From NCBI GenBank assembly GCA_950059165.1, contig CATLUC010000059.1:1-9763 (forward strand): a DNA stretch of 9,763 nt, read 5' to 3'. The DNA comes from an uncultured Clostridium sp. (GTDB taxonomy: Bacteria; Bacillota; Clostridia; TANB77; CAG-508). The first letter of the stretch is position 1. Each line of letters begins with the position of its first letter. A program made the translations under genes and the position numbers. Shown here one piece after another: positions 6,144-9,763 of this stretch. The notes under the pieces were generated by a model. It was not told the DNA's origin. It saw only the letters and a program-made list of their open reading frames with translations, and did not search any database.

Positions 6144-6743
6144 ATGAAGTTATTAGCTGACAATATGAATAAAATAAGGATAGAAAATGCCAAAATCTTA
6201 AGTGAAAGAATAAATAAAGAGTTGCAAGAACTAGAAATGAAAAATGCTCAAATTAACGTGAAAGTTATGTATTTAAACAATGAATACCTAAAAACAGGAA
6301 AAGATAATGTTATATTTTATATTGCAACAAATAAAGGAGAAGAAGAACAAGAATTATCTAAAATAGCATCAGGAGGGGAAATGTCAAGAACAATGCTTGC
6401 TATTAAAAAAGTATTAGCAGATACAGACAAAATGCCAATACTTGTATTTGATGAAATTGATACAGGAATTAGTGGAAAAGCAGCTAATTCAGTAGCTAGC
6501 AAATTAAAAACAATAGCAAATACCCATCAAGTAATGTGTATATCACATTTGCCAAACATAGCTGCTATGGCAGATTATAACTATTTCATTAGTAAAGAAG
6601 TTTATAAAGACAGAACAAAAACACAAGTAAAATTATTACAAGAAAAAGAAGTTATTGAAGAAATTGCAAGAATTTCATCAGGTGAAATTAATGAAATAAG
6701 TCTGAAATATGCAAATGAATTAAGAAACAAAAAGGCATCATAA
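6144..6743 (+). CDS. recN: DNA repair protein RecN, C-terminal part (frameshifted gene)
   Basis: This is the continuation of RecN in the -1 frame. The frame is open from 6096, so it overlaps the end of the first ORF; the ATG at 6144 is merely the first Met and has no convincing ribosome binding site. It contains the end of the coiled coil, the ABC signature SGGEMSR (76-82), Walker B plus D-loop VFDEIDTGISG (101-111) and the family motif HLPNIAAMAD (125-134, usually HLPQVAA). Reading TAT then TTA AGA across 6109-6116 gives EEYLRKEQKEV, a natural coiled-coil sequence. One T missing from an original TATTTAAG would explain the break. Motif conservation on both sides suggests that the lesion is recent or artefactual. 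Confidence 0.92.
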   Translation: MKLLADNMNKIRIENAKILSERINKELQELEMKNAQINVKVMYLNNEYLKTGKDNVIFYIATNKGEEEQELSKIASGGEMSRTMLAIKKVLADTDKMPILVFDEIDTGISGKAANSVASKLKTIANTHQVMCISHLPNIAAMADYNYFISKEVYKDRTKTQVKLLQEKEVIEEIARISSGEINEISLKYANELRNKKAS

Positions 6744-6837
6744 GAAGAAATTTAACTAAGCTGGCATAAAATAGAAAAAATTGGATAAAATAATGTGGAA
6801 GATTTTATTTAAAGAAGGTTGAAAAGTAATTATAATT

Positions 6838-6865
6838 TTGGCATCTTACTAATTATGAATATCAT
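6838..6865 (+). promoter_or_regulatory. probable eno promoter
   Basis: TTGGCA (6838-6843) and TATCAT (6860-6865) are separated by 16 bp, each matching 5 of 6 consensus positions. The start would be near 6872, about 59 nt before the eno ATG. A TATAAT at 6831-6836 is an alternative -10 but lacks a good -35. The 187-bp gap between recN and eno supports an independent promoter. Confidence 0.4.
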
Positions 6866-6874
6866 TTATTAGTA
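6847..6874. promoter_or_regulatory. palindrome overlapping the probable eno promoter
   Basis: TACTAAT (6847-6853) and ATTAGTA (6868-6874) are perfect inverted repeats. Inside them ATGA (6855-6858) pairs with TCAT (6862-6865) around ATA, with a one-base asymmetry. The palindrome covers the candidate -10 and start site and has no following T tract, so an operator is likelier than a terminator. It could also be a 5' UTR hairpin if transcription starts upstream. Confidence 0.4.
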
Positions 6875-6930
6875 TGCATTATAAATTTAAAATTTGTTTT
6901 CAAACCAATTTGTGAGAAAGGATTGATAAA

Positions 6931-8202
6931 ATGAAAGATTTTTTAGAAATTGCAGATGTGTCAGCTTTAGAAATTTTAGATTCAAGAGGAAATCCAACAC
7001 TTCAAGTAGAAGTATTAACAGAAGGAGGCTTTAGAGGTATTGCTTCTGTGCCATCTGGAGCATCTACTGGAAGTTTTGAGGCAGTAGAACTAAGAGATGG
7101 AGACAAAAATAGGTATTTTGGAAAAGGTGTTCAAAAAGCAGTAGAAAATGTAAATAAAAAAATTGCAAAAAACTTAGTAGGCATGAATGTTTATGAACAA
7201 AGAAAAATCGATAGAGAACTTGTAAAATTAGATGACACACCTAACAAATCTAACCTTGGAGCTAATAGCTTATTAGGGGTATCACTAGCAGTAGCAAAAG
7301 CAGCAGCAGAATCTCTAAATATGGAATTGTTTGAATATATAGGAGGAATACAAGCAAAAGAACTACCTGTTCCTATGATGAATATTTTAAATGGTGGTAA
7401 ACATTCAGAAAATAATATTAGTATTCAAGAATTTATGATTATGCCAATAGGAGAAATTACATTTCAAGAAAGACTAAAAAGAGGTGTTGAGGTTTATCAC
7501 ACACTAAAAAAAGTTTTAAAAGAAAAAGGATACAGTGTAGGAGTAGGAGATGAAGGAGGATTTGCTCCTGATTTAGAAAACGAAGAACAAGCTCTAGAAC
7601 TTATTATAGAAGCTATTAAAAAAGCAGGATATGAGCCAGGTAAAGATATTGTTTTAGCATTAGATATTGCAAGTACCGAAATGTATGATGAAGCACAAAA
7701 AATAGGAAAAGATGGTTATTATTTCTGGAAAACTCAAAGTTTTAAAACAAAATCAGAAATGGTACAATATGTTATTGAATTATGTGAAAAATATCCAATT
7801 GTTTCAGTAGAAGATGGCTTAGCAGAAGAAGACTGGGAGAGCTGGAAAGAACTAACAGACAAAATAGGAGATAAAGTGCAATTAGTAGGTGATGATTTAT
7901 TTGTAACAAATCCTAAAAGATTAAGAAATGGAATTGAAAAAAAGGTAGCAAATAGTATTTTAATAAAGCCTAACCAAATAGGAACACTAACAGAAACATT
8001 AGATACGATTTATATAGCTAAAAAGAATGGCTATAAAACAGTAATATCACATCGTTCAGGAGAAACAGATGATACTACTATTGCAGATATTGCAGTAGGT
8101 GTAAATGGTGGACAAATAAAAACAGGTGCACCTTGCAGAATTGATAGGGTGGCTAAGTATAATAGACTTTTAAAAATTGAAGCTGAAATAGACGAAATAT
8201 AA
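6931..8202 (+). CDS. eno: enolase (phosphopyruvate hydratase)
   Basis: Enolase interconverts 2-phosphoglycerate and phosphoenolpyruvate in glycolysis; it is a cytosolic Mg-dependent enzyme and in many Gram-positives also appears at the cell surface. The 423-residue product has the mobile loop SGASTG (42-47), His158 in NGGKHSENN, Gln166-Glu167, the general acid Glu208 in VGDEGGFAP, metal ligands Asp245, Glu294 and Asp321, the catalytic base Lys346 in LIKPNQIGT, His374-Arg375-Ser376 in SHRSGETDDTTIAD, and Lys397. All active-site residues are therefore present. Small departures from the common text are SENN after NGGKH, DIASTEMYD around the metal ligand, and GAPCRIDR near the end. AAAGGA precedes the ATG by 8 nt. 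The usual gapA-pgk-tpiA-gpmI neighbours are absent; the gene appears monocistronic. Confidence 0.98.
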   Translation: MKDFLEIADVSALEILDSRGNPTLQVEVLTEGGFRGIASVPSGASTGSFEAVELRDGDKNRYFGKGVQKAVENVNKKIAKNLVGMNVYEQRKIDRELVKLDDTPNKSNLGANSLLGVSLAVAKAAAESLNMELFEYIGGIQAKELPVPMMNILNGGKHSENNISIQEFMIMPIGEITFQERLKRGVEVYHTLKKVLKEKGYSVGVGDEGGFAPDLENEEQALELIIEAIKKAGYEPGKDIVLALDIASTEMYDEAQKIGKDGYYFWKTQSFKTKSEMVQYVIELCEKYPIVSVEDGLAEEDWESWKELTDKIGDKVQLVGDDLFVTNPKRLRNGIEKKVANSILIKPNQIGTLTETLDTIYIAKKNGYKTVISHRSGETDDTTIADIAVGVNGGQIKTGAPCRIDRVAKYNRLLKIEAEIDEI

Positions 8203-8209
8203 ACTAAAA

Positions 8210-8248
8210 GTGGCATGATTAAAAGGTCATAAATTTTAATCATGCCAC
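8210..8248. terminator. bidirectional terminator between eno and the VWA gene
   Basis: A perfect 15-bp stem (8210-8224 with 8234-8248; GTGGCATGATTAAAA and its complement) has a 9-nt loop. It begins 8 nt after the eno stop. On the minus strand the stem is followed directly by TTTT (8206-8209 complement), and on the plus strand by ATATTTATTT. It can therefore end transcription of both convergent genes. Confidence 0.85.
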
Positions 8249-8276
8249 ATATTTATTTATGTGCTAGTGTACAAAG

Positions 8277-8310
8277 TAAAGTGCATAAGTTTGGTACCTT
8301 ACACACTTTA
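8277..8310. terminator. second hairpin, downstream of the VWA gene
   Basis: TAAAGTG (8277-8283) pairs with CACTTTA (8304-8310), and TAAG (8286-8289) with CTTA (8298-8301), with a CA/CA internal loop. It lies 17 nt beyond the stop of the minus-strand gene. There is no strong T tract, so it is a weak terminator or an RNA 3'-end stabilising hairpin. Confidence 0.4.
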
Positions 8311-8326
8311 TATCTAAATGTATAAA

Positions 8327-9667
8327 TTAATTCATTTTTCTGTGGATAATAGTTAATCTAATAACAGAATATACAAGCAATATAATAGCTAAAACACTAA
8401 AACCAATTAATGTCCAAGTACCAGCTTTAGGTAAGATAGCAGGTGGTTCTGTTAATTTTATTTTAGGTGAGATGTCAGATGTTTTTGTTTGTTTTGCATC
8501 ATCTAAGTCTGTATAGCTGATATCTACTTTTTGGTTTGTATTTAATATTTTACCAACAATGCTACTGTCAAAGTTTTCTTTTAATTTTAACTTATATTGT
8601 ACAGTAGCTGTTTTACCATTACTTAGTTCTGGTATTGTCCAAGTAATTGAATTGTTTGTAGTATCTATTTTGCTAGAAATATTTCCAACATTTGCATTTG
8701 AAACATAAGCAAAGTCAAAGTTTTTAACAATTTCTGCTGGGAAATAATCTACAATTGTAATGTCTTTAAGAACTTTTTCAATAGGTATTAATGCGTTGTA
8801 AATATCAGTTTTAATAGTTTTTTCAATTTCAGCATCTGTTACATAATAGAAATTTCCAACTGTTGGTTTATCAGGAGTACCAAAGATTTCCTTGATAATT
8901 TGTCCAAAATTCTTGGTAGTTGTTGCAGGTACATATGTCTCATCATTAATTCCAGATAACATTGTTGTAATTTTAATACCTTGGCTAGATAAAGTTTGTA
9001 ATTGTTTTTTTGTTTTAGTAATAACATCATCAGAATAATAGTTTTTATCATAGTCAACAGCTACATTTGGTACACCATCTGTTAAAACAATCATGTATTT
9101 ATTATTATCTGTTTTAGTAAATTGCTCACTTGCAAGTAGAAGTCCAGATTGTAAGTCTGTTCTAGGTCCATTTGCCTCTATGCTAGAAATAGCATTATTT
9201 AAAACTGTTGCATCATTACTTAAAGGTGAAACAACAGAAGCATCTGCAATAGTTCCTTCTTTTGAAACATCAGTATTAGTAGAAAATCTAACAACTCCTA
9301 TTTTTAATTGTGTGTTATTTTCTAAAAAGCTTGTAATTAAACTTTTTGCAGAATTAAAAATTAAATCCTTTCTTGTAGTTCCAGAAACTTTGTCATTCAT
9401 ACTGTAAGAATCATCTAATACTAGCACGATTTCACCAGTTGGTTTCTCGGCTATTTCTTCGTTAGTAACTTGTAATTGTAAAGTTACTTCTTTATTTGCT
9501 AAATCTTTTGCAATTAGTTTTTTTTCAAATTTTGAATTTTCTTCTAATTTAATAGTACAAATAGGTTCTTCAACAACACTCATAGTAACTGTACTATAAG
9601 AAGCAAAAGAAACATTTGCTATTAAAATAATAATTAAAAATAATCCCATAAAAATTTTGTTTTTCAT
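8327..9667 (-). CDS. secreted von Willebrand factor A protein with LPKAG sorting signal
   Basis: Probable cell-wall-anchored or pilus-associated adhesin. The 446-residue product starts with a signal peptide (MKNK, then a hydrophobic stretch 5-19, cleavage likely near SFA-SYS at 20-25). It has a VWA domain (about 78-290) with an intact metal-ion-dependent adhesion site: DDSYS (85-89), Thr170 in RTDLQSG and Asp197 in LTDGVPN. An immunoglobulin/Cna-like beta-sandwich region follows (about 297-405, with ITWTIPELSNGKTATVQYKL). The C-terminus is LPKAG (412-416), a membrane segment (about 418-438) and a basic tail RLTIIHRK. LPKAG is a variant of LPxTG. I chose the Met at 9667, with GGGA 6 nt upstream. 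An in-frame ATG at 9679 would add four residues, but its AGGA abuts the start codon. No sortase gene is in the window. The gene converges on eno. Confidence 0.9.
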   Translation of the reverse strand: MKNKIFMGLFLIIILIANVSFASYSTVTMSVVEEPICTIKLEENSKFEKKLIAKDLANKEVTLQLQVTNEEIAEKPTGEIVLVLDDSYSMNDKVSGTTRKDLIFNSAKSLITSFLENNTQLKIGVVRFSTNTDVSKEGTIADASVVSPLSNDATVLNNAISSIEANGPRTDLQSGLLLASEQFTKTDNNKYMIVLTDGVPNVAVDYDKNYYSDDVITKTKKQLQTLSSQGIKITTMLSGINDETYVPATTTKNFGQIIKEIFGTPDKPTVGNFYYVTDAEIEKTIKTDIYNALIPIEKVLKDITIVDYFPAEIVKNFDFAYVSNANVGNISSKIDTTNNSITWTIPELSNGKTATVQYKLKLKENFDSSIVGKILNTNQKVDISYTDLDDAKQTKTSDISPKIKLTEPPAILPKAGTWTLIGFSVLAIILLVYSVIRLTIIHRKMN

Positions 9668-9708
9668 ATAAAATCCCATTCCTTTCCAGTTTTGCTCTAA
9701 AGGTACAC

Positions 9709-9736
9709 TTAGTTATAAAACAAATAGCACTCCTTT
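9709..9736 (-). other. possible leader mini-ORF upstream of the VWA gene
   Basis: On the minus strand, AAAGGAG (9736-9730) is followed after 6 nt by TTG TTT TAT AAC TAA (9723-9709), a four-codon reading frame with a well-spaced ribosome binding site. It lies in the putative 5' leader of the VWA gene. It may be fortuitous or the remnant of an older start. Confidence 0.2.
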
Positions 9737-9754
9737 ATTACATATTTCTTTCAT

Positions 9755-9763
9755 ATTATACCA
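9755..9763 (-). promoter_or_regulatory. extended -10 promoter element for the VWA gene, cut by window edge
   Basis: On the minus strand the window opens with TGGTATAAT, an extended -10 (TGn plus a perfect TATAAT). Any -35 lies outside the window. The start would be near 9748, giving a leader of about 80 nt to the ATG at 9667. Confidence 0.5.

Noticed and set aside
8031..8243. 70-codon minus-strand ORF over the end of eno
   Set aside because: It is antisense to conserved enolase sequence and includes the terminator stem, so it is a shadow frame.
9093..9407. 104-codon plus-strand ORF inside the VWA gene
   Set aside because: It is antisense to a well-supported VWA coding region with conserved MIDAS motifs, so it is a shadow frame.

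Overview
The window is very AT-rich, uses TGA as a stop (first gene) and has strong AGGAGG-type ribosome binding sites. It carries whiA, a surface protein with a sortase-type C-terminus, and several near-consensus sigma-A promoters. Together these point to a low-GC Gram-positive (Bacillota), most likely an uncultured clostridial lineage. This is inferred from gene content and style; no rRNA or tRNA gene is present to place it more precisely.

Left part (1-3430): a tightly packed forward block. It holds an unrecognised 134-residue protein, prmC (release-factor glutamine methyltransferase), whiA (DNA-binding regulator) and hemW (radical-SAM heme chaperone). prmC/whiA overlap by 1 nt and whiA/hemW by 11 nt, so these three are probably co-transcribed and translationally coupled. 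Two different REP-like palindromic repeats sit in this block: a short one between the first gene and prmC, and a 107-bp composite one starting 2 nt after the hemW stop.

Middle (3431-6743): an M20-family hydantoinase/carbamoylase-type amidohydrolase has its own near-consensus promoter. A 247-bp intergenic region follows. It contains a palindromic terminator with a promoter embedded in its loop, a second strong promoter, and a possible RNA pseudoknot followed directly by an intrinsic terminator. All of this lies immediately upstream of recN. This leader is the most interesting non-coding stretch in the window. recN itself (DNA repair ATPase) is split by a single-base frameshift: Walker A is in the first ORF, and the signature motif and Walker B are in the second.

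Right part (6744-9763): eno (enolase) with all catalytic residues, preceded by a palindrome overlapping its likely promoter. It ends at a perfect 15-bp terminator stem shared with a convergent minus-strand gene. That gene encodes a secreted von Willebrand factor A protein with an intact MIDAS and an LPKAG sorting signal, that is, a probable cell-wall-anchored or pilus-associated adhesin.

Most genes are ordinary housekeeping functions. The window does not contain an obvious multi-gene novel system. The points worth a second look are the recN leader and frameshift, the two repeat families, and the atypical amidohydrolase.
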